37,714 bases of DNA from Paraburkholderia bannensis (GTDB lineage Bacteria; Pseudomonadota; Gammaproteobacteria; Burkholderiales; Burkholderiaceae), in the NCBI RefSeq assembly GCF_014200455.1, contig NZ_JACHBW010000036.1, positions 1-37,714 on the forward strand. The letters run 5' to 3'. The position numbers and the translations under genes are program-made. The notes beneath the pieces were generated by a model. That model was not told the origin of the DNA. It did not search any database and saw nothing but the letters and a program-made list of their open reading frames with translations. Shown here one piece after another: positions 25,619 to 33,527 of the stretch (position 1 is its first letter; each line of letters starts with the position of its first letter).

Positions 25619-26527
25619 ATGAACACAATCAGGACGAACGCGGCGCTGGCACTGGGCTTCACGACACTGGCCACGATAACGGCCGCGGCGCACGCCGACG
25701 AACTCGCGGGCACGCTCAAGAAAGTGCATGACAGCGGCGTGATCGTGCTCGGTACGCGCGAATCGTCGATTCCGTTTTCGTATTACGACCAGAACCAGAA
25801 CGTGATTGGCTATTCGCAGGAGATTGCGCTGAAGATCGTCGATGCGGTCAAGCAGAAGACCAACACGCCCGGCCTCAAGGTCAAAACGATTCCGATCACC
25901 TCGCAGAATCGTATTCCGCTGATGCAGAACGGCACCATCGACCTGGAATGCGGTTCGACCACCAATACGTTCGAGCGCCAGAATCAGGCTGCGTTTTCGA
26001 ACAGCATCTTTCTGTACGGCATTCGCTTTATCACCCGCAAGGACTCGGGCGTGAAGGATTTCCCTGATCTGGCGGGCAAGACCGTGGCGACCACGGCGGG
26101 CACTTCGGATGAACGCATGCTGCGCAAGATGAACGAAGAGAAGCACATGAACATGACGATCATCAGCGCCAAGGATCACGCTGAATCGTTCCTCAACGTG
26201 ACGACGGGGCGGGCAGTGGCCTTCGTCATGGATGAGCCGCTGCTCTATGGCGAGCGCGCGAAGACGAAGAATCCGCAGGATTACGTGGTGACGGGCACGC
26301 CCCCGGTTTCGGAGAACTACGCCTGCATGCTGCGCCGCGACGATCCGCAGTTCAAGGCGCTCGTCGACGAAACGGTCGCGAAGATGCAGACCTCGGGCGA
26401 GATGGCGAAGCTCTACACGAAGTGGTTCACGCAGCCGATTCCGCCGACCGGCATGAATCTCGACTATCCGCTTTCGCAGCAGATGAAGGACCTGTTCGCG
26501 CATCCGAACGATAGGGCGCTCGATTAG
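25619..26527 (+). CDS. Amino acid ABC transporter substrate-binding protein (glutamate/aspartate type)
   Basis: A 302-residue periplasmic binding protein. The signal peptide ends at AHA-D (about residue 26). The SBP family-3 fold follows, with similarity to GltI-type proteins: SGVIVLGTRESSIPFSYYDQ, VIGYSQEIALKIVDAV, LKVKTIPITSQNRIPLMQNG, IDLECGSTTNTFERQ, AFSNSIFLYGIRFITRKDSG, and a C-terminal GMAKLYTKWF-like segment (GEMAKLYTKWF). GGGAG lies just before the ATG. No permease or ATPase follows, so it must borrow them from elsewhere. Its coupling with a D-amino acid dehydrogenase suggests a D-glutamate, D-aspartate or related ligand; this is inference. The last codons and the stop are tandemly duplicated. 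Confidence 0.9.
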   Translation: MNTIRTNAALALGFTTLATITAAAHADELAGTLKKVHDSGVIVLGTRESSIPFSYYDQNQNVIGYSQEIALKIVDAVKQKTNTPGLKVKTIPITSQNRIPLMQNGTIDLECGSTTNTFERQNQAAFSNSIFLYGIRFITRKDSGVKDFPDLAGKTVATTAGTSDERMLRKMNEEKHMNMTIISAKDHAESFLNVTTGRAVAFVMDEPLLYGERAKTKNPQDYVVTGTPPVSENYACMLRRDDPQFKALVDETVAKMQTSGEMAKLYTKWFTQPIPPTGMNLDYPLSQQMKDLFAHPNDRALD

Positions 26528-26539
26528 GCGCTCGATTGA
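26516..26539 (+). repeat. In-frame 12-bp duplication of the last codons and stop of the binding protein gene
   Basis: GCGCTCGATTAG is followed by GCGCTCGATTGA, so the frame reads Ala-Leu-Asp-stop twice in succession, first with TAG and then with TGA. Confidence 0.9.
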
Positions 26540-26584
26540 TGCGGGCCTGCGCATGAGATTGCTTTAGCCCTGCATTTGCAGGCC

Positions 26585-26626
26585 TAAAAAGGAAAATGCC
26601 GCATTCCTGTGAAGGACTGCGGCATT
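26585..26626 (-). terminator. Terminator of the tRNA-Val transcript (minus strand)
   Basis: A 9-bp stem (AATGCCGCA/TGCGGCATT, at 26595-26603 and 26618-26626) with an inner TCCT/AGGA pairing is followed on the minus strand by TTTTCCTTTTT. The T-run is on the minus-strand side, so it serves the tRNA; it may stop the plus-strand operon weakly. Confidence 0.75.
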
Positions 26627-26669
26627 GTCATTGCGCGGCGAACTGAGCCGCGCGGTACTGCATATTCGT

Positions 26670-26746
26670 TGGTAGGCTCGATTGGATTCGAACCAACGAC
26701 CCCCACCATGTCAAGGTGGTGCTCTAACCAACTGAGCTACGAGCCT
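26670..26746 (-). tRNA. tRNA-Val (anticodon GAC)
   Basis: A complete 77-base tRNA with encoded CCA. On the minus strand the acceptor stem AGGCTCG pairs with CGAGCCT, followed by discriminator A and CCA. The D arm holds GCTCAGTTGGTTAGAGC. The anticodon stem CCACC/GGTGG encloses TTGACAT, giving anticodon GAC (reads GUC and GUU). The T arm has the TTCGAAT loop. The cloverleaf folds without mismatches apart from one G-T in the T stem. No integrase or island lies at its 3' end. Confidence 0.97.
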
Positions 26747-26759
26747 GTTGAGAGCGCGA

Positions 26760-26788
26760 ATTATAGAGAGGGTATCGAAGCCTTGCAA
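26760..26788 (-). promoter_or_regulatory. Promoter of tRNA-Val
   Basis: On the minus strand, TTGCAA (26788-26783), a 17-base spacer and a perfect TATAAT (26765-26760) end 13 bases before the tRNA 5' end. Spacing and sequence are those of a strong stable-RNA promoter. Confidence 0.85.
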
Positions 26789-26809
26789 GCCCTTTTCGCA
26801 AAATGTTGA

Positions 26810-26842
26810 AAAAAGGTTTGAGGGCGACCTTTATGAGGTCGC
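26810..26842 (-). terminator. Terminator overlapping the mhpR stop codon
   Basis: On the minus strand GCGACCT-cataa-AGGTCGC (26842-26824) spans the TAA stop. It is followed after eight bases by a six-T run (complement of A at about 26810-26815). The late T-run makes it a moderate terminator. Confidence 0.55.
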
Positions 26843-27643
26843 GCGCTTCGCGCCGTCCTCCGCTGCTTCAAGCGCCGTTTCCATCTCCTGCGCCGCGCGC
26901 TGCAATTCGGGCACGAAGCGCCGCACGGCCTCCGCCGGATTGATCGCCTGCTCCAGATAGATGATGTTGAGGCTGGCGATCACGCGCCCATGCGCGCCGA
27001 TCGCTACCGCGAGTGCGCCGATCTTGCGCTGGTCGGCCCAGTCGCCATGATTCGAACCAAAGCCATCGGCCAGCGTCTGGCGCACGAGATTGCGCACGAA
27101 GGCGGCGTCGCCGGCCAGCTTCTGCTGTTGCTCGCCGCCCGCGCCCGCGCGCAGCATGTCGAGAATGTCTTCGCGCTGCGCCTCGGGGCAATGGGCGAAA
27201 TAGGCGCGGCCCGCGGCAGTGAGCAGCATCGGCAGACGGCGGCCCACCATCGCGCGGTGAAACGAGAGCGGGCTGAAGCGATGCGTGGTCTCGCGGATGA
27301 TCATCGCCTCGCCGTCGGGCGTGGTGAGATCCGATGGCCACACGACCCGCTGCATCATCTGGCCCATGATCGGCGGCGCGATGGTGGCGATGAGTTCGTC
27401 GTCCGTGAAGCCTTCGCTCAGCGCGCGCACGTTCATCGTCAGACGGAAGCTGTCGTCCGACGCGCTGCGCCGCACGAGATCTTCTTCCACCAGCGTCTCC
27501 AGCAAACGGCGCACCGTCGTGCGGTGCAGGCCGGTGGCGTCGCTGAGCTGCTGGCTCGTCGCGCGGCCGTTTTCCATCGCGTTGAGCGCCCGCAGCACTT
27601 GCAGGCCGCGTGCGAGGCCACGCACGTTTGCATACTTTGTCAT
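26831..27643 (-). CDS. mhpR: IclR family activator of the mhp cluster
   Basis: A 270-residue IclR-type regulator. The N-terminal winged helix is GLARGLQVLRALNAMENGRA, then SQQLSDATGLHRTTVRRLLETLVEEDLV. The C-terminal effector domain spans about residues 90-260. It is divergent from the mhp genes, and the arrangement matches E. coli mhpR-mhpA, where MhpR activates the operon in response to 3-(3-hydroxyphenyl)propionate and related compounds. No other IclR target is nearby. The gap of 143 bases holds a palindromic site suitable for it. The assignment rests on the family plus context. Confidence 0.87.
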   Translation of the reverse strand: MTKYANVRGLARGLQVLRALNAMENGRATSQQLSDATGLHRTTVRRLLETLVEEDLVRRSASDDSFRLTMNVRALSEGFTDDELIATIAPPIMGQMMQRVVWPSDLTTPDGEAMIIRETTHRFSPLSFHRAMVGRRLPMLLTAAGRAYFAHCPEAQREDILDMLRAGAGGEQQQKLAGDAAFVRNLVRQTLADGFGSNHGDWADQRKIGALAVAIGAHGRVIASLNIIYLEQAINPAEAVRRFVPELQRAAQEMETALEAAEDGAKRATS

Positions 27644-27669
27644 TCAAAAAATCTCTTTTAAATCAACTG

Positions 27670-27686
27670 TGTGCATTCTATGCACA
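27670..27686. promoter_or_regulatory. Predicted MhpR operator
   Basis: TGTGCATTCTATGCACA is a perfect 7-bp inverted repeat with a 3-base spacer. Its centre (27678) lies about 58 bases before the start point predicted from the promoter at 27701-27729. E. coli MhpR is reported to activate from a TGCAC-containing palindrome at about the same distance, as I recall. Confidence 0.6.
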
Positions 27687-27689
27687 TTT

Positions 27690-27729
27690 CTCTCAAATTG
27701 TTGAGAGCGCGTCGCGGCGACTCTAGACT
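27690..27729 (+). promoter_or_regulatory. mhpA promoter with a second inverted repeat at the -35
   Basis: TTGAGA (27701-27706), a 17-base spacer and TAGACT (27724-27729) form the likely mhp promoter, with transcription expected near 27736. A perfect inverted repeat CTCTCAA-attg-TTGAGAG (27690-27707) overlaps the -35, so a second regulator or a second dimer could bind there. Confidence 0.55.
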
Positions 27730-27786
27730 CGCTTCCATGCCTTGCACGAGATCGCCCCGATAAAGGGCGACTGACATGGAGACAAC

Positions 27787-29622
27787 ATGAACACCCCTGC
27801 TGCATCAGCCGACGCTGTGCGCGTGCGCGAGCGCGCCACCGACGTCGCCATCATCGGCGCAGGCCCCGTCGGCCTGATGATCGCCAATATCCTCGGTCTG
27901 CAGGGCGTGCGCGTCACGCTCATCGAAAAGCTCGAACAGATTATCGACTATCCACGTGCGATTGGTCTGGACGACGAAGCATTGCGCGTATTCCAGTCGG
28001 TTGGCGTGGTCGATGCCTTGTTGCCGCACACCACGCCCGATCACTGGATGCGCTTCGTCACGAAGGACGGCCATTGCTTTGCATCCATCGAGCCGCGCAC
28101 CGACGAATTCGGCTGGCCGCGCCGCAACGCCTTTATTCAGCCGCTCGCCGATCGCGTGCTCTACGAAGGACTCGCGCGCTTCGAGCAGGTGGAAGTGCTG
28201 CTGGGCACCAGCGTGAATGGTTTCGTACAGGATGCACAGGGCGTGTCCATCGACGTGACCGACTCCCGCGGCGAGCGCCGCACGATACGCGCCGCCTGGA
28301 TGGTGGGCGCGGACGGCGGCAACAGCTTTGTGCGCCGCGCGCTCGACGTGCCGTTCGAAGGCCGCACCAAGCCGAATCAATGGATCGTGGTGGACGTGCG
28401 CAACGATCCGATCGGCTCGCCGCATATCTATATGCATTGCGATCACGAGCGCCCGTACGTGTCGGCGGCGCTGCCGCACGGCATTCGTCGCTTCGAATTC
28501 ATGGTGATGCCCGGCGAGACCGAGGAAGAACTCTCGAAGCCCGACAACCTGGCCGCGCTGATCCGCAAGGTGGTGGCGGACCCGGACAAGGTCGACACCA
28601 TCCGCAAGCGCGTCTACACGCATAACGCGCGTCTGGCCGAAACCTTCCGCGTGGATCGCATCCTGCTGGCGGGCGACGCTGCGCACATCATGCCGGTGTG
28701 GCAGGGTCAGGGCTACAACAGCGGCATTCGCGACGCCAACAATCTGGGCTGGAAACTCGCGATGGTCGTGAAGGGCCTCGCCGACGGCCGTCTGCTCGAC
28801 ACCTATACCGTCGAGCGCCGCGCGCATGCGCGTTCGATGATTCATCTTTCCGAAGTCGCGGGCGATATCTTCGCGCCCAACACAGGTTTGGGTGCACGTT
28901 TTCGCGATGCATTCGTGAAGTCGATGAACGTGTTCCCGGCGGTGAAACGCTATTTCGTCGAGATGCGTTTCAAGCCGATGCCGCGTTACGAAGCGGGCGT
29001 CGTGCTGCTGCCGCCGCCCAGGCCGACGGGCGGATGGCTGGCGCGCCGGCTCGAACGCGCGGGCGATTCGGCGCCGGGCCGCTTGCTGGGTTTGATGAGC
29101 CAGAAGCGCGATTCGCTGCTCGGACGCATGGCCTATGGGCGCGATCCGCACGCGGCGTCGCCGGTGGGCCGCATGTTTATCCAGCCGCGCGTGCGCCTGA
29201 GCGATGGCCGCGTCATGCGGCTCGACGATGCGATCGGCAATGGTTTCGCAGTGCTTGCGTGGGGCGCGGACCCAACCTTCGGACTCACGCTGCAGGCGCG
29301 TGCGCTGTGTGAGCGCCTGGGCGCCCGCTTCGTGCTGGCCAAACCCGACGTGCAGCTCGATTACGCCGATGACGTGCCCGCAGGCGTGCTCGCGCTCGGC
29401 GATGTGCAAGGGCGTCTCAAGGACTGGTTCAGTCGCTTGCCGGAATCGGTCGTGTTGCTGCGCCCGGATCGCTTCGTGGCGGGCGTGTGCTCGCCGCAGC
29501 AGGTCTCGGAGGCCATCGTCGAACTGGCCGGCAAGTTAGGGATGACCGATAGCGCCATGCGCGAAGCGGCTTTGCCGCATCGTCCCGCGCGCGCCAACGT
29601 CGCGATCGTGGAAGCCGCCTGA
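27787..29622 (+). CDS. mhpA: 3-(3-hydroxyphenyl)propionate hydroxylase
   Basis: A 611-residue flavoprotein monooxygenase that uses FAD, NADH and O2 to ortho-hydroxylate 3-(3-hydroxyphenyl)propionate (and 3-hydroxycinnamate) to the catechol. Motifs are GAGPVG (24-29) for FAD, VGADGGNSFVRRAL (DG motif) and RILLAGDAAHIMPVWQGQG (GD motif, Asp297), followed by NSGIRDANNLGWKLAMV, typical for MhpA. The C-terminal thioredoxin-like domain (about 450-611) is present, so the protein is full-length. The first gene of the operon, it starts at ATG 27787 with GGAG upstream. The product feeds MhpB, encoded 13 bases downstream. Confidence 0.94.
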   Translation: MNTPAASADAVRVRERATDVAIIGAGPVGLMIANILGLQGVRVTLIEKLEQIIDYPRAIGLDDEALRVFQSVGVVDALLPHTTPDHWMRFVTKDGHCFASIEPRTDEFGWPRRNAFIQPLADRVLYEGLARFEQVEVLLGTSVNGFVQDAQGVSIDVTDSRGERRTIRAAWMVGADGGNSFVRRALDVPFEGRTKPNQWIVVDVRNDPIGSPHIYMHCDHERPYVSAALPHGIRRFEFMVMPGETEEELSKPDNLAALIRKVVADPDKVDTIRKRVYTHNARLAETFRVDRILLAGDAAHIMPVWQGQGYNSGIRDANNLGWKLAMVVKGLADGRLLDTYTVERRAHARSMIHLSEVAGDIFAPNTGLGARFRDAFVKSMNVFPAVKRYFVEMRFKPMPRYEAGVVLLPPPRPTGGWLARRLERAGDSAPGRLLGLMSQKRDSLLGRMAYGRDPHAASPVGRMFIQPRVRLSDGRVMRLDDAIGNGFAVLAWGADPTFGLTLQARALCERLGARFVLAKPDVQLDYADDVPAGVLALGDVQGRLKDWFSRLPESVVLLRPDRFVAGVCSPQQVSEAIVELAGKLGMTDSAMREAALPHRPARANVAIVEAA

Positions 29623-29635
29623 GCAGGAGCCGCAC

Positions 29636-30601
29636 GTGAATTCCAGCATGATTCACCTCGAATGCCTTTCGCACACGCCGCTGCACGGCTACTTCGATCC
29701 GCAGCCGGAGGTGGTGGCCGAAGTGGAGCGCGTGGGCCGCGCAGCGCGCGCACGCGTCGAGGCATTCCGGCCCGATCTGATCGTTGCGTTCGCACCCGAT
29801 CATTTCAACGGCTTCTTTTATGACGTGATGCCGCCGTTCTGCATCGGCGCCAGGGCTCAATCGATTGGCGATTTCAAGAGCCTCGCGGGTGCGCTGCCGG
29901 TGCCCGAAGACCTGGCTTACGCGCTCGCGGAAAGCGTGCTCGCCGCAGATATCGACGTAGCGTTGTCGTATCGCATGCAGGTCGATCACGGCTGCGCGCA
30001 GGCGCTCGAAGTGCTCACAGGCAGCCTGGATCGCTACCCCGTGATTCCCGTGTTCATCAATTCCGTTGCGCCGCCGCTGGCGACGCTGCGCCGCGCGCGG
30101 CTGCTGGGCGATGCCATCGGGCGCTTCATGGTGCGTACGGGCAAGCGTGTGCTGGTGGTGGGCTCAGGCGGCATTTCTCACGAGCCGCCCGTGCCTGAAC
30201 TTTTCGGCGCGACGCCTGAAATTGCCGAGCGCCTGATTGCGGGCCGCAACCCATCCGAGGAGTCGCGTGATGCACGCCAGACGCGCACCGTGGCTGCCGC
30301 GCGGGCCTTCACGCAGGGCGATAGCCACCTGCATCCGCTCAATCCGCAATGGGATCGCGCGTTTCTCGAACAGCTCGCCTCAGGCGAACTGACTGCCGTG
30401 GACGGCATGACGAATGCCGCGATCACGCGCGACGGCGGCAAGTCGGCGCATGAAATCCGCACCTGGGTGGCGGCGTTTGGCGCGCTCGCGGCCCACGGTC
30501 CTTATCGCGCATCGCTCGATTATTACCGTGCGATTCCCGAATGGATCGCTGGTTTCGCCACCATGCATGCCACGCCCGCGCACGCGGCTTCGGCGTATTG
30601 A
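29636..30601 (+). CDS. mhpB: 3-carboxyethylcatechol 2,3-dioxygenase
   Basis: A 321-residue class III (LigB-type) extradiol dioxygenase that uses Fe(II) to open the ring of 3-(2,3-dihydroxyphenyl)propionate between C2 and C3-adjacent positions (meta cleavage). Conserved segments are HLECLSHTPLHGYFDP, IVAFAPDHFNGFFYDVMPPF, YRMQVDHGCAQALEVL and VLVVGSGGISHEPPVPE, with the metal and acid/base His residues in DHFNGFF, DHGCAQ and GGISHEPP. The start is GTG 29636, six bases after AGGAG; the ATG at 29648 lies 18 bases from it and is less likely. It is cotranscribed with mhpA. A ring-cleavage product hydrolase is encoded by mhpC further down. Confidence 0.93.
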   Translation: MNSSMIHLECLSHTPLHGYFDPQPEVVAEVERVGRAARARVEAFRPDLIVAFAPDHFNGFFYDVMPPFCIGARAQSIGDFKSLAGALPVPEDLAYALAESVLAADIDVALSYRMQVDHGCAQALEVLTGSLDRYPVIPVFINSVAPPLATLRRARLLGDAIGRFMVRTGKRVLVVGSGGISHEPPVPELFGATPEIAERLIAGRNPSEESRDARQTRTVAAARAFTQGDSHLHPLNPQWDRAFLEQLASGELTAVDGMTNAAITRDGGKSAHEIRTWVAAFGALAAHGPYRASLDYYRAIPEWIAGFATMHATPAHAASAY

Positions 30602-30615
30602 ACCAGGAGAACGCA

Positions 30616-31404
30616 ATGACCGATCCGAAACTCATCGCGGCGCTGGCCGCGCGTCTGCGCGAAGCGGAAGCCTCGCGCGCCGTGATTGAACCCGTGCGCG
30701 GGCAGATCGCCATCGGCGATATCGCCACTGCCTATGCCGTGCAGCAAGCCAATGTCGATCTGCGCGTGCAGAACGGCGAGCGCATCGTGGGCCGCAAGAT
30801 TGGCCTCACCTCGCTTGCGGTGCAGAAACAACTGGGCGTGGATCAGCCCGATTTCGGGGCGCTGTTCGCGTCGATGGCGTTTGGCGACGGCGAGCCGGTC
30901 CCGCTCGCGCAACTGATCCAGCCGAAGGTGGAAGCGGAAATTGCGCTCGTGCTCGAACGCGATCTCACGCATGAGAAGCACACCTTCGTCGATATTCTGC
31001 GTGCGAGTGCGTATGCACTGGCGGCAATCGAAATCGTCGATAGCCGCATCCAGAACTGGGATATCCGCTTTGTCGATACGGTCGCAGATAACGCGTCGAG
31101 CGCGCGTTTCGTCGTCGGCAGCCGTCCGGTGCCGCTCTCGCAGATCGATCTCGGCGCTTGCGCGATGACGCTTTCGCGCGATCACGAAGTGCTCTCGCGC
31201 GGCAACGGCGCGGCTTGCCTGGGCAACCCGCTCAACGCAGCCGTGTGGCTCGCCGATCGCATGGTGCAGCTTGGCTCGCCGTTGCGCGCCGGCGACGTGG
31301 TGCTCACGGGGGCGCTCGGACCCATGGTCGCCGTCAAGGAACCCGGCACCTTTACCGCGCAGATCGACGGCCTCGGCAGCGTTCGCGCGATTTTCACCGC
31401 CTGA
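30616..31404 (+). CDS. mhpD: 2-hydroxypenta-2,4-dienoate hydratase (2-keto-4-pentenoate hydratase)
   Basis: A 262-residue FAH-superfamily hydratase adding water to 2-hydroxypentadienoate to give 4-hydroxy-2-oxovalerate. Typical blocks are AYAVQQANVDLRVQNGERIV, GRKIGLTSLAVQKQLGVDQP, LIQPKVEAEIALVLERDL with divalent-metal Glu residues, ALAAIEIVDSRIQNWDIRFV and LRAGDVVLTGALGPMVAV. AGGAG precedes the ATG at 30616 by six bases. An in-frame upstream ATG lies inside mhpB and is not used. The order B-D skips mhpC, which in E. coli lies between them. Confidence 0.93.
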   Translation: MTDPKLIAALAARLREAEASRAVIEPVRGQIAIGDIATAYAVQQANVDLRVQNGERIVGRKIGLTSLAVQKQLGVDQPDFGALFASMAFGDGEPVPLAQLIQPKVEAEIALVLERDLTHEKHTFVDILRASAYALAAIEIVDSRIQNWDIRFVDTVADNASSARFVVGSRPVPLSQIDLGACAMTLSRDHEVLSRGNGAACLGNPLNAAVWLADRMVQLGSPLRAGDVVLTGALGPMVAVKEPGTFTAQIDGLGSVRAIFTA

Positions 31405-31431
31405 ATTGCAGGCCGAAACACAGGACTTCAC

Positions 31432-32382
31432 ATGGCTTCCGAAAAACTCAAGGCCGCGATCATCGGTTCCGGCAATATCGGCACGGACCTGATGATCAAG
31501 ATCATGCGCCACAGCCAGCATCTGGAGATGGCGGCGATGGTTGGCATCGATCCCCACTCCGATGGTCTCGCGCGCGCCGCGCGGCTGGGCGTGGCGACTA
31601 CGCATGAAGGCGTGGAAGGGCTCACGCGCCTGCCCGTATTCGACGATATCGATTTCGCGTTCGATGCGACGTCGGCGGGCGCGCACGTGAAGAACGATGC
31701 GTTGCTGCGCAAGCTGAAGCCGTCGATTCGCGTGATCGACCTGACGCCTGCCGCGATCGGGCCGTATTGCGTGCCGGTGGTGAATCTCGATGCACATATC
31801 GACGCGCCCAACGTGAATATGGTCACGTGCGGCGGCCAGGCGACGATTCCCATCGTCGCAGCGGTGTCGCGCGTGGCGAAGGTGCATTATGCGGAGATCG
31901 TCGCGTCGATCAGCAGTAAATCGGCGGGACCGGGCACGCGCGCGAATATCGACGAATTCACCGAGACGACTTCGAAAGCGATCGAAGCCGTTGGCGGTGC
32001 AGCGAAAGGCAAGGCGATCATCGTGCTTAATCCGGCGGAGCCGCCGGTGATGATGCGTGACACGGTTTACACGCTTTCCGCAATGGCCGACCGCGAAGCC
32101 GTCGAGCGCTCGATTGAAGAAACCGTGGCGAAGGTGCAAGCCTATGTGCCGGGCTATCGCCTGAAGCAGAAAGTGCAATTCGATGAAATTCCCGCGAGCG
32201 CGCCTTTGAATATTCCGGGCCTCGGGCAATTTAGCGGCCTGAAAACATCGGTGTTTCTCGAAGTGGAAGGTGCTGCGCATTATCTGCCCGCTTATGCAGG
32301 CAATCTCGACATCATGACTTCCGCCGCGCTCGCCACCGCCGGGCGTATGGCGCAAACGCTCTTGAGCGTGCAGGGAGCGTAA
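31432..32382 (+). CDS. mhpF: Acetaldehyde dehydrogenase (acylating)
   Basis: A 316-residue NAD+-dependent enzyme converting acetaldehyde and CoA to acetyl-CoA. The NAD motif is GSGNIGTDLMIKIM (12-25). The catalytic Cys is Cys133 in VTCGGQATIPIVAAV. ASISSKSAGPGTRANIDEFT and FSGLKTSVFLEVEGAAHYLP are family-typical. It forms a channelling complex with MhpE, encoded four bases downstream, which keeps toxic acetaldehyde enclosed. That pairing is established for the BphI/BphJ and DmpFG relatives. Confidence 0.95.
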   Translation: MASEKLKAAIIGSGNIGTDLMIKIMRHSQHLEMAAMVGIDPHSDGLARAARLGVATTHEGVEGLTRLPVFDDIDFAFDATSAGAHVKNDALLRKLKPSIRVIDLTPAAIGPYCVPVVNLDAHIDAPNVNMVTCGGQATIPIVAAVSRVAKVHYAEIVASISSKSAGPGTRANIDEFTETTSKAIEAVGGAAKGKAIIVLNPAEPPVMMRDTVYTLSAMADREAVERSIEETVAKVQAYVPGYRLKQKVQFDEIPASAPLNIPGLGQFSGLKTSVFLEVEGAAHYLPAYAGNLDIMTSAALATAGRMAQTLLSVQGA

Positions 32383-32386
32383 AGCG

Positions 32387-33412
32387 ATGAGCAAGAAACT
32401 CATTATCTCCGATGTGACGCTGCGCGACGGCAGCCACGCCATCCGCCATCAATACTCGATTCAGAACGTGCAGGACATCGCACGCGCGCTGGACCGCGCG
32501 AAAGTCGATTCGATCGAAGTCGCCCACGGCGATGGTTTGCAGGGTTCGAGCTTCAATTACGGCTTTGGCGCGCATAGCGATCTCGAATGGATCGAAGCCG
32601 TCGCGGACGTGGTGAAGCACGCAAAGATCGCCACGCTGCTGCTGCCCGGCATCGGCACGATTCACGATCTGAAGGCCGCCTACGAGGCGGGCGCGCGCAT
32701 CGTGCGCGTGGCCACGCATTGCACCGAAGCGGATATTTCTAAGCAGCACATCGAATACGCGCGCGAACTGGGCATGGATACGGTCGGCTTCCTGATGATG
32801 AGCCATATGACCACGCCAGAGAATCTGGCCGTTCAGGCAAAGAAAATGGAAGGCTACGGCGCGACCTGCATTTATGTGGTCGATTCGGGCGGTGCGCTGA
32901 CGATGAGCGATGTGCGCGACCGGTTCCGTGCCGTAAAAGCCATTTTGAAGCCGGAAACCCAGACCGGCATGCACGCACACCACAATCTCTCGCTGGGCGT
33001 GGCGAATTCGATCGTCGCCGTGGAGGAAGGTTGCGACCGCATCGATGCATCGCTCGCGGGTATGGGCGCGGGCGCGGGCAATGCGCCGCTCGAAGTATTC
33101 ATCGCCGCGGCGCAACGCTTGGGCTGGAATCACGGCACTGATCTCTACACGCTGATGGACGCCGCCGACGATATCGTGCGGCCCTTGCAGGATCGGCCGG
33201 TACGCGTGGATCGCGAAACGCTCGCACTGGGTTATGCGGGCGTGTATTCGAGTTTCCTGCGCCACGCGGAAGTGGCCGCGCAAAAGTACGGCCTCAAAGC
33301 CGTGGACATTCTTGTTGAACTGGGCAAGCGCCGCATGGTGGGCGGTCAGGAAGACATGATCGTCGATGTGGCGCTGGATTTGAAACAACGCAGCAAAGCC
33401 GTAACGCAGTAA
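32387..33412 (+). CDS. mhpE: 4-hydroxy-2-oxovalerate aldolase
   Basis: A 341-residue class II, Mn-type aldolase splitting 4-hydroxy-2-oxovalerate into pyruvate and acetaldehyde. The N-terminal DVTLRDGSHAIRHQYSI (from residue 9) gives the catalytic Arg13 and the metal Asp14. GMHAHHNLSLGVANS carries the metal His pair, and the C-terminal DmpG-type communication domain (about 280-341) contains LRHAEVAAQKYGLKAVDILVELGKRRMVGGQEDMI. It is translationally close to mhpF, and the two products form one complex. It is the last gene of the contiguous A-B-D-F-E run. Confidence 0.95.
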   Translation: MSKKLIISDVTLRDGSHAIRHQYSIQNVQDIARALDRAKVDSIEVAHGDGLQGSSFNYGFGAHSDLEWIEAVADVVKHAKIATLLLPGIGTIHDLKAAYEAGARIVRVATHCTEADISKQHIEYARELGMDTVGFLMMSHMTTPENLAVQAKKMEGYGATCIYVVDSGGALTMSDVRDRFRAVKAILKPETQTGMHAHHNLSLGVANSIVAVEEGCDRIDASLAGMGAGAGNAPLEVFIAAAQRLGWNHGTDLYTLMDAADDIVRPLQDRPVRVDRETLALGYAGVYSSFLRHAEVAAQKYGLKAVDILVELGKRRMVGGQEDMIVDVALDLKQRSKAVTQ

Positions 33413-33417
33413 AAACG

Positions 33418-33452
33418 AACGCCGCGCGTCGCATCGAGCGACTCGCGGCGTT
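33418..33452. terminator. Long hairpin between mhpE and the transporter gene
   Basis: AACGCCGCG (33418-33426) pairs with CGCGGCGTT (33444-33452), with GTCGC/GCGAC stacking inside. There is no T-run on the plus strand, but five A precede it, so it ends minus-strand transcripts better. On the plus strand it may partly stop transcription or stabilise the mhpA-E message. Confidence 0.5.
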
Positions 33453-33527
33453 GTTGTGTCGTACTGGAAATACACATGATTAGCCGCCGCAAAGAGTGGC
33501 TGACACCCAACATTGGAGACTTTTCAC

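Noticed and set aside
26670..26746. tRNA-Val as an island attachment site
   Set aside because: No integrase, no direct repeat of the tRNA 3' end and no compositional change were seen beside it.
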